DNA of 39,678 bases from assembly GCF_002910905.1 (NCBI RefSeq), contig NZ_NEUE01000009.1, positions 1 to 39,678 on the forward strand, written 5' to 3'. This document shows positions 9,123 through 17,017 of the stretch, one piece after another. Below the pieces are notes generated by a model, which was not told the DNA's origin, searched no databases, and saw only the letters and a list, made by a program, of their open reading frames with translations. Position 1 is the first letter of the stretch, and every line of letters begins with the position of its first letter. The translations under genes and the position numbers were made by a program. This stretch comes from Streptomyces sp. SM11. GTDB lineage: Bacteria; Actinomycetota; Actinomycetes; Streptomycetales; Streptomycetaceae.

Positions 9123-9141
9123 CCGTCAAGCCCCTTGACGG
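9123..9141. promoter_or_regulatory. Back-to-back -35-like boxes in the malE/malR intergenic region
   Basis: CCGTCAAG-CCC-CTTGACGG is a perfect inverted repeat that places TTGACG on each strand, 5 nt apart and pointing outward. On the minus strand it could be the malE -35 box; the -10 is unclear (GTGAAT or TGAATG at 16-17 nt). On the plus strand no good -10 follows. It could equally be a protein-binding palindrome. Confidence 0.4.
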
Positions 9142-9224
9142 GCACCGTTCACCCCAGACAGGAGCAGGTGGGGAACCACGTATCCGCAGTGCGACGATCC
9201 GGCCGCAGTCCGCGACCCGAGGCC

Positions 9225-9250
9225 GCAAGTCCTTGCAAGACATTGCCGGA
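9225..9250 (+). promoter_or_regulatory. Putative MalR site upstream of malR
   Basis: GCAAGTCCTTGCAAGACATTGCCGG contains two GCAAG half-sites and an inverted CTTGCAAG core, closely matching the distal site of the amylase gene. Its place about 50 bp upstream of the malR -35 region suggests autoregulation. Confidence 0.5.
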
Positions 9251-9301
9251 AAGCCCGTCGACGACCTTCCCCGGGCACCCCCTGGAAGGCCCCACGCACG
9301 G

Positions 9302-9330
9302 TGGGCAATCCGACACGGGCCCGGTACAGT
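9302..9330 (+). promoter_or_regulatory. malR: Putative leaderless malR promoter (-10 TACAGT)
   Basis: TACAGT at 9325-9330 ends only 8 nt before the malR ATG at 9339, so transcription would start at or within 1-2 nt of the start codon. No ribosome site exists between them (TCCCATCCC). A weak -35, TGGGCA at 9302-9307, has 17-nt spacing. Leaderless mRNAs are common in Streptomyces. Confidence 0.5.
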
Positions 9331-9338
9331 CCCATCCC

Positions 9339-10382
9339 ATGACCGCACGGCTTGCCGATATCGCAACTCAGGCGGGGGTCAGCGAAGCAACGGTCAGCCG
9401 GGTCCTGAACGGCAAGCCCGGAGTAGCGGCGACCACCCGCGAATCCGTCCTCGCGGCGCTCGACGTCCTGGGGTACGAACGCCCGGTCCGGCTGCGCAGG
9501 CGCAGCGCGGGACTGGTCGGCCTGATCACCCCGGAGCTGGAGAACCCGATCTTCCCGGCACTGGCGCAGGTCATCGGCCAGGCGCTGACCCGGCAGGGCT
9601 ACACCCCGGTACTGGCGACCCAGACCCCCGGCGGCTCCACCGAGGACGAACTCACCGAAATGCTGGTGGACCGGGGCGTTTCCGGCATCATCTTCGTTTC
9701 CGGGCTGCACGCGGACACCTCGGCCGATATGCAGCGCTACGAGCAACTGCGCGGCCAGGGCGTCCCCTTCGTCCTGGTGAACGGCTTCTCCGCCAAGGTG
9801 CAGGCCCCCTTCATCTCCCCCGACGACCGGGCGGCGATGCGGCTCGCGGTGACGCACCTGGTGTCCCTGGGGCACACCCGTATCGGCCTCGCGGTCGGCC
9901 CCAAGCGTTTCGTGCCGGTGCTCCGCAAGATCGAGGGCTTCCACGCGACGATGCGGGAGCAGCTGGGCCTCGTCCCGGACGAGGTGGAGGAGTTGATCCA
10001 GCACTCTCTGTACACCCTGGAGGGCGGTCAGGCCGCCACCTCCGCCCTGATGGAGCGCGGCTGCACGGCGGTCGTGTGCGCGAGCGACATGATGGCGCTC
10101 GGGGCGATCCGGGCGGCCCGTCGGCTGTCGAAGGACGTGCCGCGGGATCTGTCGGTGGTGGGCTACGACGACTCACCACTCATAGCGTTCACGGATCCGC
10201 CGCTGACGACCGTCCGGCAGCCGGTGACGGCGATGGGCCAGGCCGCCGTGCGCACGCTCCTTGAGGAGATCGGCGGAACCCCGGCTCCGCACAGCGAGTT
10301 CGTCTTCATGCCTGAGCTGGTGGTTCGCGGCTCGACGGCCTCCGGACCCGCGGGCGGCCCAGGCTCCCCTCCTCGTCCTTGA
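9339..10382 (+). CDS. malR: LacI-family maltose operon regulator MalR
   Basis: Repressor of 347 aa. The helix-turn-helix (LADIATQAGVSEATVSRVLN) and hinge are at residues 5-48, then a sugar-binding-type effector domain ending in VVGYDDSPLIAFTDPPLTTVRQP. It starts at ATG 9339 because the helix-turn-helix must begin at once; no ribosome site is present, fitting the leaderless promoter. It is divergent from malE, the classic place for the maltose repressor MalR in Streptomyces, which represses malEFG and amylase genes and is released by maltodextrin (known for the family). A near-duplicate is encoded at 2956-4002. Confidence 0.94.
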   Translation: MTARLADIATQAGVSEATVSRVLNGKPGVAATTRESVLAALDVLGYERPVRLRRRSAGLVGLITPELENPIFPALAQVIGQALTRQGYTPVLATQTPGGSTEDELTEMLVDRGVSGIIFVSGLHADTSADMQRYEQLRGQGVPFVLVNGFSAKVQAPFISPDDRAAMRLAVTHLVSLGHTRIGLAVGPKRFVPVLRKIEGFHATMREQLGLVPDEVEELIQHSLYTLEGGQAATSALMERGCTAVVCASDMMALGAIRAARRLSKDVPRDLSVVGYDDSPLIAFTDPPLTTVRQPVTAMGQAAVRTLLEEIGGTPAPHSEFVFMPELVVRGSTASGPAGGPGSPPRP

Positions 10383-10440
10383 GGTGCAGAACGTGCGACC
10401 AGAACCCGACCGGAGGATGATCGGGGGCAGGGGGATCACT

Positions 10441-11403
10441 ATGGAAGACTCTCTGCCCATGGGTGAAACTCAGTTGGCAGCACGGGAAGGCCGGTCGACG
10501 GCCGGTCCTGCACCCATCACGGTCGACAGAACGCGGAAGACCGGCTGGGCGGCCCGGTTCCGCTCGCTGCGGATCCCCCGCCGCCCCCGGCTCCGGTTCG
10601 AGATTCTGCTCATCGCGGTCAGTTACTGGCTGTATTCGCTCGTGCGCAACGCCGTCCCGGAGCAGAAGGCGGCGGCTCTGAGCAACGCGGACTGGATCTG
10701 GTCGGCGGAGAAGTCCCTGGGCCTCGCCTTTGAGGAAACGGTCAATCACGCGGTCAATTCCGTGACATGGCTGATCGTGTCGATGAACTACTACTACGCG
10801 ACACTGCACTTCGTCGTGACCATCGGCGTCCTCGTCTGGCTGTTCCGCCGCCACCCGGGCCGGTACGCGGCGACCCGGCTGGTCCTCTTCGCTACGACGG
10901 CCGTGGCCCTGCTCGGCTACTACCTCTACCCACTGGCGCCGCCCCGTCTGATGAACGGCGCGAACTTCATCGACACCGTGCTCCTGCACGAGACGTGGGG
11001 CTCGATGGCCTCGGGCAACTTCAAGAACATGTCGAACCAGTACGCAGCGATGCCGTCGATGCACATCGGCTGGTCGCTCTGGTGCGGTCTGACGATCTTC
11101 GCCCTGGCCTCGGCGCCCTGGGCCCGCATTCTGGGCCTGCTCTACCCGACGCTCACCCTGGTCGTCATCGTGGCCACCGCCAACCACTTCTGGCTGGACG
11201 CGGTCGGCGGCATGGTCTGCCTCGCGTTCGGTTACTCGGTCTCCCGCGTCTGGTACGGCTCGCTGCCGCACCGGCTGCCGAAGTGGGTGCCCGCCGGAAA
11301 CAGGAACGGGCGGCTGACCGGACTGCGCTCCGCCCGGCTGTCACGCCCGGCCCAGGGACCGGAGCCGGAGCGGCAGCCCGAATCCAGCCCGTCGGGCGCT
11401 TGA
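10441..11403 (+). CDS. PAP2-superfamily integral membrane protein (Aur1/inositol phosphotransferase-like)
   Basis: A 320-aa polytopic membrane protein. Residues 1-45 are polar and basic; about six helices follow. Phosphatase/phosphotransferase motifs are present: YPLAPPRLM (near 161-170), MPSMHIGWSLW with the catalytic-type histidine (near 204-214), and HFWLDAVGG (H and D near 249 and 253). The PPR and PSMH forms are those of the inositolphosphotransferase/Aur1-like branch, so a lipid phosphate transfer or dephosphorylation role is likely; substrate unknown. Start ATG 10441 has GGGGGA 6 nt upstream; ATG 10459 is an alternative. The last codons (SPSGA-stop) are provided by a dispersed repeat. 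Convergent with glnE. Confidence 0.85.
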   Translation: MEDSLPMGETQLAAREGRSTAGPAPITVDRTRKTGWAARFRSLRIPRRPRLRFEILLIAVSYWLYSLVRNAVPEQKAAALSNADWIWSAEKSLGLAFEETVNHAVNSVTWLIVSMNYYYATLHFVVTIGVLVWLFRRHPGRYAATRLVLFATTAVALLGYYLYPLAPPRLMNGANFIDTVLLHETWGSMASGNFKNMSNQYAAMPSMHIGWSLWCGLTIFALASAPWARILGLLYPTLTLVVIVATANHFWLDAVGGMVCLAFGYSVSRVWYGSLPHRLPKWVPAGNRNGRLTGLRSARLSRPAQGPEPERQPESSPSGA

Positions 11404-11407
11404 GGAC
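11384..11407 (+). repeat. Dispersed intergenic repeat, copy 1
   Basis: CAGCCCGTCGGGCGCTTGAGGAC matches the other three copies in this window (11452, 31222, 31304). The TTGAG segment contains the TGA stop of the PAP2 gene. This short element is familiar from gene ends across Streptomyces genomes. Confidence 0.6.
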
Positions 11408-11451
11408 ATCTTTTCCGCCCACCGCACCCGGCACCTGCGGAGGCCCGAGGA

Positions 11452-11475
11452 CCCAGCCCGTCCGGCGTTTGAGGA
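11452..11475 (+). repeat. Dispersed intergenic repeat, copy 2
   Basis: CAGCCCGTCCGGCGTTTGAGGAG, same orientation as copy 1 and 68 bp after it, located between the convergent PAP2 and glnE genes. Confidence 0.6.
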
Positions 11476-11494
11476 GCGGGGTCCGGGGCAGAGC

Positions 11495-11518
11495 CCCGAG
11501 GGCCCCGGGGCCCTCGGG
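11495..11518. terminator. Palindromic terminator between PAP2 gene and glnE
   Basis: Bases 11495-11518 form a perfect 24-bp palindrome (CCCGAGGGCCCC and its complement). It lies just before the glnE stop codon (TAG at 11528-11530) and can serve both convergent genes. Confidence 0.6.
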
Positions 11519-11527
11519 AGGACGCGC

Positions 11528-14524
11528 CTAGGACGCCGCCCCGTAGAACCGCTCCTCCACCACCGCCCGGGCTCTCCGCGTAGTCCGCCGGTAGTCGTCC
11601 AACATGTCCCCGACATGCCCCGGCTCGTACCCCAGGTACCGCCCCACCGCCGTCATCTCCCGCGCCTCGGACGGAAACGTGTCGCCCGGCCGCCCCCGCA
11701 CCAGCATCACCGCGTTGCGCACCCGGGTGGCCAGCACCCACGCCTCGTCCAGTGTCTGCGCGTCCTCCGTCGGAATCAGCCCCGCCGCACACGCGGCGGC
11801 CAGCGCCTCGCGCGTACGCGTCGTACGCAGCCCCGGCTCCGCCCACGCGTGCTGCATCTGCATCAGCTGCACGGTCCACTCGACGTCGCTCAGCCCGCCC
11901 CGCCCCAGCTTCGCGTGGAGCGTGGGGTCCGCGCCGCGCGGCATCCGCTCGGACTCCATCCGCGCCTTGAGCCGGCGGATCTCGCGTACGGCGTCCTCGC
12001 CGAGCCCTTCCATCGGATACCGCAGCGGATCGACGAGCTCGATGAAGTCGCGCCCCAGCTCCTCGTCGCCCGCCACCGTTTCGGCCCGCAGCAGCGCCTG
12101 GCTCTCCCAGACCATCGACCAGCGCCGGTAGTAGGCCTCGTACGACTTCAGCGTCCGCACCAGCGGCCCGGTCTTGCCCTCGGGCCGCAGGTCGGCGTCG
12201 ATCAACAGCGGCGGATCGGCGGTGGGCAGCTGAAGGAGCCGCCGCATCTCACCGACGACCGTGTTGGCGGCCCGGGCCGCCTCCTCGTCGCTGACGCCCT
12301 CACGCGGCCGGTGGACGAAGAGGACGTCGGCGTCGGAGCCGTAACTCAGCTCGTGCCCGCCGAAGCGGCCCATGCCGATGACGGCGAACCGGGTCGGCAG
12401 CGTGTCGCCCCACTGCGCGCGAACGGCGGCCCGCAGCGCGCCCGCGATGGTGGCGGCGTTGAGGTCGGTGACGGCCGAGCCGACACGGTCGACGAGCGCC
12501 CCGTGGTCCTGCTCGGCGGGGTTGTCCTCGGTGCCGTACGAGCCGATGAGGTCGGCGGCCGTCGTACGGAACAGCTCGCGGCGGCGCACCGCGCGCACCA
12601 CCGCGACGGCCGACTCCGCGTCCCCGGCACGCCCCACCGCGGCCAGTACCTCCTGCTCCAGATGGCCCCGGGTGCGGGGCGTGAGCCCCTCCGGATCGCC
12701 GAGGATCGCCACCGCCTCCGGGGCCCGCATGAGCAGATCGGGGGCGAGGCGGCCGGCGGAGAGGACCCGGGCGAGATTCTCCGCTGCGGCCCCCTCGTCA
12801 CGCAGGAGCCGCAGGTACCACGGGGTCTTGCCCAGCGCGTCGGACACCTTGCGGAAGCCGAGGAGCCCGGCGTCCGGGTCGGCGGAGTCCGCGAACCAGC
12901 CGAGCAGCACCGGCAGCAGGGTGCGCTGGATGGCGGCCTTGCGGGAGACCCCGGAGGAGAGGGCCTCCAGGTGCCGCAGGGCGGCCGCAGGGTCGGCGTA
13001 CCCGAGGGCCTCCAGGCGGATCGCGGCGGCCTTCGCACTGAGCCGGGACTCGGCGGGGGCCAGCTGGGCGACGGCGTCCAGCAGCGGCCGGTAGAAGATC
13101 TTCTCGTGCAGTCGCCGTACGACGGAGGCATGCCGCTTCCAGGCCTTGTTCAGCTCGGCCACCGGGTCGGTGCGCATCCCCAGCGACCGGCCGAGCCGCC
13201 GCAGGTCCGCCTCGTCCTCGGGGACCAGGTGGGTGCGGCGCAGCCGGTGGAGCTGGATGCGGTGCTCCATGGAGCGCAGGAAGCGGTACGCCTCGTCGAG
13301 CTGGGCGGCGTCCGCGCGTCCCACGTACCCGCCCTCGGCGAGCGCCCGCAGCGCCTCCAGGGTGGAGCCGCTGTGCAGGGAGGCGTCGCTGCGTCCGTGC
13401 ACCAGCTGGAGGAGCTGGACGGCGAACTCGACATCCCGCAGGCCGCCGGGGCCGAGTTTCAGCTCCCGCTCGATCCGGTGGGCGGGGATGTTGTCGACGA
13501 CCCGGCGGCGCATCTTCTGTACGTCGGGGACGAAGTTCTCCCGGTCGGCGGCCCCCCACACGAGCGGCGCCACCGCTTCGACGTACTCCGCGCCCAGCTC
13601 GGGGTCGCCGGCCACCGCGCGGGCCTTCAGCAGGGCCTGGAACTCCCAGGTCTTGGCCCAGCGCTGGTAGTAGGCGAGGTGGGAGCTCAGCGTCCGCACC
13701 AGCGGCCCGTTGCGGCCCTCGGGGCGGAGGTTGGCGTCGACCTCCCAGATGGTGCCCTCGGAGGTGGTCTCGGAGCAGATCCGCATCAGGTGGGCGGCCA
13801 GCCGGGTGGCCGCCTGCATGGCCTTGGTCTCGTCGACCCCGTCGCGCGCCTCTCCGACGAAGATCACGTCGACGTCGGAGACGTAGTTCAGTTCCCGCCC
13901 GCCGCACTTGCCCATCGCGACGACGGCGAGCCGGCACTGCGCGGCGTCCTCGGGCGCGGCCGTCCGGGCGATGGCGAGTGCGGCGCGCAGGGTGGCGGTG
14001 GCGAGGTCGGCCAGTTCGGCGGCGGTCTGGGCGAGGTCGGTCGTCCCGCACACGTCCCGGGCGGCGAGGGTGAGCAGGCACCGGCGGTAGGCGACCCGCA
14101 GCGAGTCCGGGCCGACGGCGTCGGCGAGCCCGCGCTCGAACTCGGCGACACCGGGGTGCAGGTCGATCGCCTCGTACGTGACGAGCGTCTGCCAGTCACG
14201 CGGGTGCCGGGCCAGATGGTCCCCGAGCGCCTCCGAGGCGCCGAGGACCCCGAGGAGCCGGTCGCGCAGGGGTTTGGCGGTGACGAGGGTGTCGAGCAGC
14301 ACCTGCCGCTCGTCCGCCGCCTCGGCCTCCACGATCCGGACCAGCCCGCGCAGGGCCAGATCCGGGTCGGCGGTGGCCCCGAGCGCCTCCAGGAGGACCG
14401 GATCCGACCGTACGGAGGCCAGCGCGTCCAGGCCCAGGAGCTGCTCCGCGGCGGACGGGTCGGTGAATCCGTGCCGCAGCAGCCTGGTGAACGTACTGCT
14501 TCTGCGCCCCGGCACCGTCGTCAT
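11528..14524 (-). CDS. glnE: Bifunctional glutamine synthetase adenylyltransferase/deadenylase
   Basis: GlnE of 998 aa reversibly attaches AMP to glutamine synthetase I to switch it off when nitrogen is plentiful. The two nucleotidyltransferase halves are visible: the N-terminal deadenylase GRELNYVSDVDVIFVGEA (near residue 215) and the C-terminal adenylylase GHELSYGSDADVLFVH (near 730), each followed by a helical domain (LGPGGLRDVEFAVQLLQLVH; LGRGGLSDVEWTVQLMQMQH). Full family length. It starts at ATG 14524 and is transcribed alone. Its known target in Streptomyces is GlnA, not the GlnA2 encoded at 24267-25628. Confidence 0.97.
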   Translation of the reverse strand: MTTVPGRRSSTFTRLLRHGFTDPSAAEQLLGLDALASVRSDPVLLEALGATADPDLALRGLVRIVEAEAADERQVLLDTLVTAKPLRDRLLGVLGASEALGDHLARHPRDWQTLVTYEAIDLHPGVAEFERGLADAVGPDSLRVAYRRCLLTLAARDVCGTTDLAQTAAELADLATATLRAALAIARTAAPEDAAQCRLAVVAMGKCGGRELNYVSDVDVIFVGEARDGVDETKAMQAATRLAAHLMRICSETTSEGTIWEVDANLRPEGRNGPLVRTLSSHLAYYQRWAKTWEFQALLKARAVAGDPELGAEYVEAVAPLVWGAADRENFVPDVQKMRRRVVDNIPAHRIERELKLGPGGLRDVEFAVQLLQLVHGRSDASLHSGSTLEALRALAEGGYVGRADAAQLDEAYRFLRSMEHRIQLHRLRRTHLVPEDEADLRRLGRSLGMRTDPVAELNKAWKRHASVVRRLHEKIFYRPLLDAVAQLAPAESRLSAKAAAIRLEALGYADPAAALRHLEALSSGVSRKAAIQRTLLPVLLGWFADSADPDAGLLGFRKVSDALGKTPWYLRLLRDEGAAAENLARVLSAGRLAPDLLMRAPEAVAILGDPEGLTPRTRGHLEQEVLAAVGRAGDAESAVAVVRAVRRRELFRTTAADLIGSYGTEDNPAEQDHGALVDRVGSAVTDLNAATIAGALRAAVRAQWGDTLPTRFAVIGMGRFGGHELSYGSDADVLFVHRPREGVSDEEAARAANTVVGEMRRLLQLPTADPPLLIDADLRPEGKTGPLVRTLKSYEAYYRRWSMVWESQALLRAETVAGDEELGRDFIELVDPLRYPMEGLGEDAVREIRRLKARMESERMPRGADPTLHAKLGRGGLSDVEWTVQLMQMQHAWAEPGLRTTRTREALAAACAAGLIPTEDAQTLDEAWVLATRVRNAVMLVRGRPGDTFPSEAREMTAVGRYLGYEPGHVGDMLDDYRRTTRRARAVVEERFYGAAS

Positions 14525-14691
14525 TCCGTGCTCTCCTGCCGCCCGAACCGATCTGCGTAGCCGCTCGGCTGCTTCCTTGCCGCGTCACAGCTCTCCGAGC
14601 CTAGTCCCGTGCCGATGAATTCGGTGCGGCGGAGCGGTCCACCCACGGGGAAAGCACCTGACAGCACTCCTCGACGCCCCACGGAGGAACC

Positions 14692-15264
14692 ATGTCCACG
14701 ACCAATCACCCCCTTCCCGACCGTTTCCCGGCCAGTCCCCCGGCCCATGCAACCGCCCGTCCCCCGGCGACCGAGCTGGACGCCCGCTACAGCAGCGAGG
14801 GCGCGAGCGCCCGCCCCTGGCCGGAGGCGGCCGCCGTACTCGCCCATGCCCCGCTGTACTGGCTGTCCACGGTCCGCCCGGACGGCCGCCCCCACGCCAC
14901 CCCGCTGATCGGCGTCTGGTCCGACGGAGCCCTCCACTTCTGTACGGGCCCGGCGGAACGCAAGGCGCGCAATCTCACGGCCAACCCCGAGGTGGTCCTG
15001 ACGACCGGCGCGAACACCCTGGACTCCGGCTTCGACATGGTGGTGGAGGGCCGGGCGGACCGGGTGACGGACCACGGCCGGCTGACCGCTCTGGCCCGGG
15101 AGTGGGAGGCGAAGTACGGCGCCGACTGGCACTTCGACGTCGAGGACGGCAGCTTCGTCCAGGCGGAGGCGGGCCACGCCCACGTGTTCGCGGTCCGCCC
15201 CCGTACGGCCTTCGGCTTCGGCAAGGGGGAACCGTACAGCCAGACGCGCTACCGCTTCATGTGA
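14692..15264 (+). CDS. Pyridoxamine 5'-phosphate oxidase-fold (FMN/F420-binding) protein
   Basis: A 190-aa split-barrel flavin-type protein. The core pattern is LYWLSTVRPDGRPHATPLIGVWSDG (give or take residues 57-82), followed by FCTGPAERKARNLTANPEVVLTTG, which is the phosphate-binding part of the fold. Such proteins bind FMN, F420 or haem and have diverse oxidoreductase roles; the substrate is unknown. The 35-residue N-terminus is proline-rich and probably disordered. ATG 14692 has GGAGGA 5-6 nt upstream. The 3' end overlaps the convergent methyltransferase gene by 16 bp. Confidence 0.85.
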   Translation: MSTTNHPLPDRFPASPPAHATARPPATELDARYSSEGASARPWPEAAAVLAHAPLYWLSTVRPDGRPHATPLIGVWSDGALHFCTGPAERKARNLTANPEVVLTTGANTLDSGFDMVVEGRADRVTDHGRLTALAREWEAKYGADWHFDVEDGSFVQAEAGHAHVFAVRPRTAFGFGKGEPYSQTRYRFM

Positions 15265-16049
15265 TCCGCCGGGCCCGTCCCGACGAGGACGGTGGCGTAC
15301 AGCTCCTCGGAGACCAGGACCCGGGTGCTCAGCCCGGCGGTGCGCAGGACCTCGACCGCCGTGTCCCGCTGCCGCTCGCTCGACTCCACGAACAGACTGC
15401 CGCCGGGCGCGAGCCACTCGGGCGCCTCGGCGGCGACCCGGCGCATGACGTCGAGCCCGTCACCGCCCCCGTCCAGGGCGACACGAGGTTCGTGGACGCG
15501 GGCCTCCGCGGGCAGCAGCTCGACGTCGTCGGTGGGGACATAGGGGACGTTGGCCAGCAGCACGTCGACCCGGCCGCGCAGGGCGGCGGGCAGCGGGGCG
15601 AACAGGTCGCCCTCGTAGACCTGCCCCAGGTCGCCGACGTTGCGCCGGGCGCAGCGCACGGCGGCGGGCTCGACGTCGCAGGCGTGCAGTTCGGCCGCGT
15701 CCGCCGCGGCGGCGAGGGCGACGCCGAGCGCGCCGGAACCGCAGCAGAGGTCGACGACGACGGCCCGGCGGGGTGCGAGGGCGGCGGCCTGCGCCACCAG
15801 GAACTCCGTACGGCGTCGGGGAACGAAGACACCGGTGTCCACGGCGAAGCGGCGACCGCGGAAGTCCGCCCAGCCCAGGACGTGTTCGAGCGGCAGCCCG
15901 GCGGCGCGGCGCCCGACGAGGGCGGACAGTTCGTCCGGGGAAGCAGCGGCCTCGTGAAGGAGGCGGGCCTCGTCCTCGGCGAAGACGCAGCCGGCGCGGC
16001 GGAGCGCGACGACGGTGGAGGAGAGGGAGACAGAGAGGTGAACCGACAT
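15249..16049 (-). CDS. HemK/PrmC-like protein N5-glutamine methyltransferase family protein
   Basis: A SAM-dependent methyltransferase of 266 aa. It has the HemK-type N-terminal helical region and the bridge GLPLEHVLGWADFRGRRFAVDTG, the SAM-binding motif VVDLCCGSGALG (98-109), the acidic motif ACDVEPAA, and ANVPYVPTDD at 166-175. In PrmC the last motif is NPPY, which grips the glutamine to be methylated; here it is NVPY. The protein is therefore a PrmC paralogue, perhaps with another substrate. ATG 16049 starts after GAAAGG. A short open frame with a strong ribosome site lies directly upstream. Confidence 0.85.
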   Translation of the reverse strand: MSVHLSVSLSSTVVALRRAGCVFAEDEARLLHEAAASPDELSALVGRRAAGLPLEHVLGWADFRGRRFAVDTGVFVPRRRTEFLVAQAAALAPRRAVVVDLCCGSGALGVALAAAADAAELHACDVEPAAVRCARRNVGDLGQVYEGDLFAPLPAALRGRVDVLLANVPYVPTDDVELLPAEARVHEPRVALDGGGDGLDVMRRVAAEAPEWLAPGGSLFVESSERQRDTAVEVLRTAGLSTRVLVSEELYATVLVGTGPADHMKR

Positions 16050-16094
16050 ACGAGCGAAGCCTTTCGGGAAAACCGATGGGCGCTCCGCGATCGG

Positions 16095-16190
16095 CTATGC
16101 CGTCCGGTCGGCTGCTGCTGTCGCTGCCGGTCGTTCGACGTGATCGCGCGGGGTGAGCACCCAGCCTGATCCAGCGGTAATGGGTCTCAC
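16095..16190 (-). CDS. Possible small leader ORF upstream of the PrmC-like gene
   Basis: The minus strand has GAGGAGGTGAGACCCATT around 16180-16196, a near-perfect ribosome site. Reading from GTG 16190 gives a 31-aa peptide ending DHVERPAATAAADRTA. The GTG overlaps the ribosome site, and the codon at ideal spacing is ATT, a rare start. It ends 45 nt before the methyltransferase gene. No homologue recognised; it might be a leader peptide or nothing. Confidence 0.25.
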   Translation of the reverse strand: MRPITAGSGWVLTPRDHVERPAATAAADRTA

Positions 16191-16321
16191 CTCCTCGGTC
16201 GTTCCGTCGTTCCCCGTGATGTACGGGGAGTCGCAACAGTACAACAGCCCTCTCTCGCAGCTGTGCGGGGTGCGAGGGCGAGCTGGTTCCGTCCTCGGGT
16301 CCGCTCGCGCCACAGGTCGCG

Positions 16322-16700
16322 TTACAGGTCGACGCTGCCCCGCAGCTTGGTGGGCGTCAGGAACAGGGAAGCGATGACACCGACCACGGCGATGCCGGCC
16401 GAGGTGAGGAAGATGTGGCCGGTGGCCTCCCCGTACGCGGCCGGGTCGATGCCGAGCCTCGTCAGCCCGTCGGTGATCTTGGTGGAGACCTGGTGGGCGA
16501 GGACCGCGCCGAGCACCGAGACGCCCATGGTGCCGCCGAGGGAACAGAAGCCCGCTGGCCGCGCCGATCTCGCTGAGCGGAACAGTGTTCTGGAGGACGA
16601 GCGAGGTCCGGTGGTCGATGAAGGACAGGTCGAGGAAGCCGGGGGCGAGCACGACCACACCCGCGACGATGAACGGCTTGGCCTTGCCGGTCTTCGACGC
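16322..16700 (-). pseudogene. Remnant of an MFS drug exporter (DHA2/EmrB-QacA type), C-terminal part
   Basis: Minus-strand reading gives KTGKAKPFIVAGVVVL...FIDHRTSL, then LVLQNTVPLSEIGAASG in one frame, then SLGGTMGVSVLGAVLAHQV...LFLTPTKLRGSVDL-stop in another. These are conserved pieces of the last third of a 14-helix exporter. The frame breaks near 16555, where the expected TVTFFR-type residues are missing, and a membrane segment also seems lost between DHRTSL and LVLQNTV. All sequence encoding the first two thirds is gone: at about 16700 the homology switches abruptly to a TetR gene on the other strand. Confidence 0.8.
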
Positions 16701-16990
16701 ATGGCGCCGGAGCGCGAGTGGGCGGTACGCACCCGGCTGGCGACGCGCCACCCCTCGCTGCTGGCCCGCCAGTTGGCCAACCACGCCACCCTGGAACGCG
16801 ACCTGGCCGAAGCGGTCGCCACCCGCCCCGGCCCGTAATCCGCCCCCGTCCGCCCGATCGTGCTGGCGGCGGACTTCCTCGCCTCGCTCCAGATCGCGAT
16901 GCGCATGTGGATCGAGGAGGACCTGGCCCGGGAGCCGGCGGCGGTGATCGACGAGGTTCTGGACGAGATGGGGCAGGGGGGTTCGTGTGA
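16701..16990 (+). pseudogene. Remnant of a TetR-family repressor, C-terminal domain
   Basis: The plus frame encodes ERDLAEAVATRPGP, then an in-frame TAA at 16836-16838, and continues in the same frame as VLAADFLASLQIAMRMWIEED, the typical last helices of a TetR ligand-binding domain. The DNA-binding half is missing and the residual frame has a nonsense codon, so no functional repressor can be made. The arrangement (MFS on minus to the left, TetR on plus to the right) is what remains if a divergent pair lost the promoter and both N-terminal halves. Confidence 0.7.
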
Positions 16991-17017
16991 GGGTGGGCCT
17001 CCGGCCCTCCCCACGAC

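Larger units (their letters stand above)
8982..9338. other. malE-malR divergent regulatory region
   Basis: This 357-bp stretch carries the malE ribosome site (AAGGAG at 8988-8993), two MalR-like sites, the back-to-back TTGACG boxes, and the malR promoter. I see no gene in it; both flanking frames stay open through it only because of the high GC content. Confidence 0.6.

Noticed and set aside
11615..14560. Plus-strand open frame of 981 codons opposite glnE
   Set aside because: It is the antisense shadow of a highly GC-biased gene; its translation is dominated by R, G, V, Q and has no domain, whereas the minus strand is a full GlnE.
16218..16244. Promoter TTGTAC/TACATC upstream of the PrmC-like gene on the minus strand
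   Set aside because: The spacing is only 15 nt and no better -35 exists at 17-18 nt, so it is not listed as a feature.
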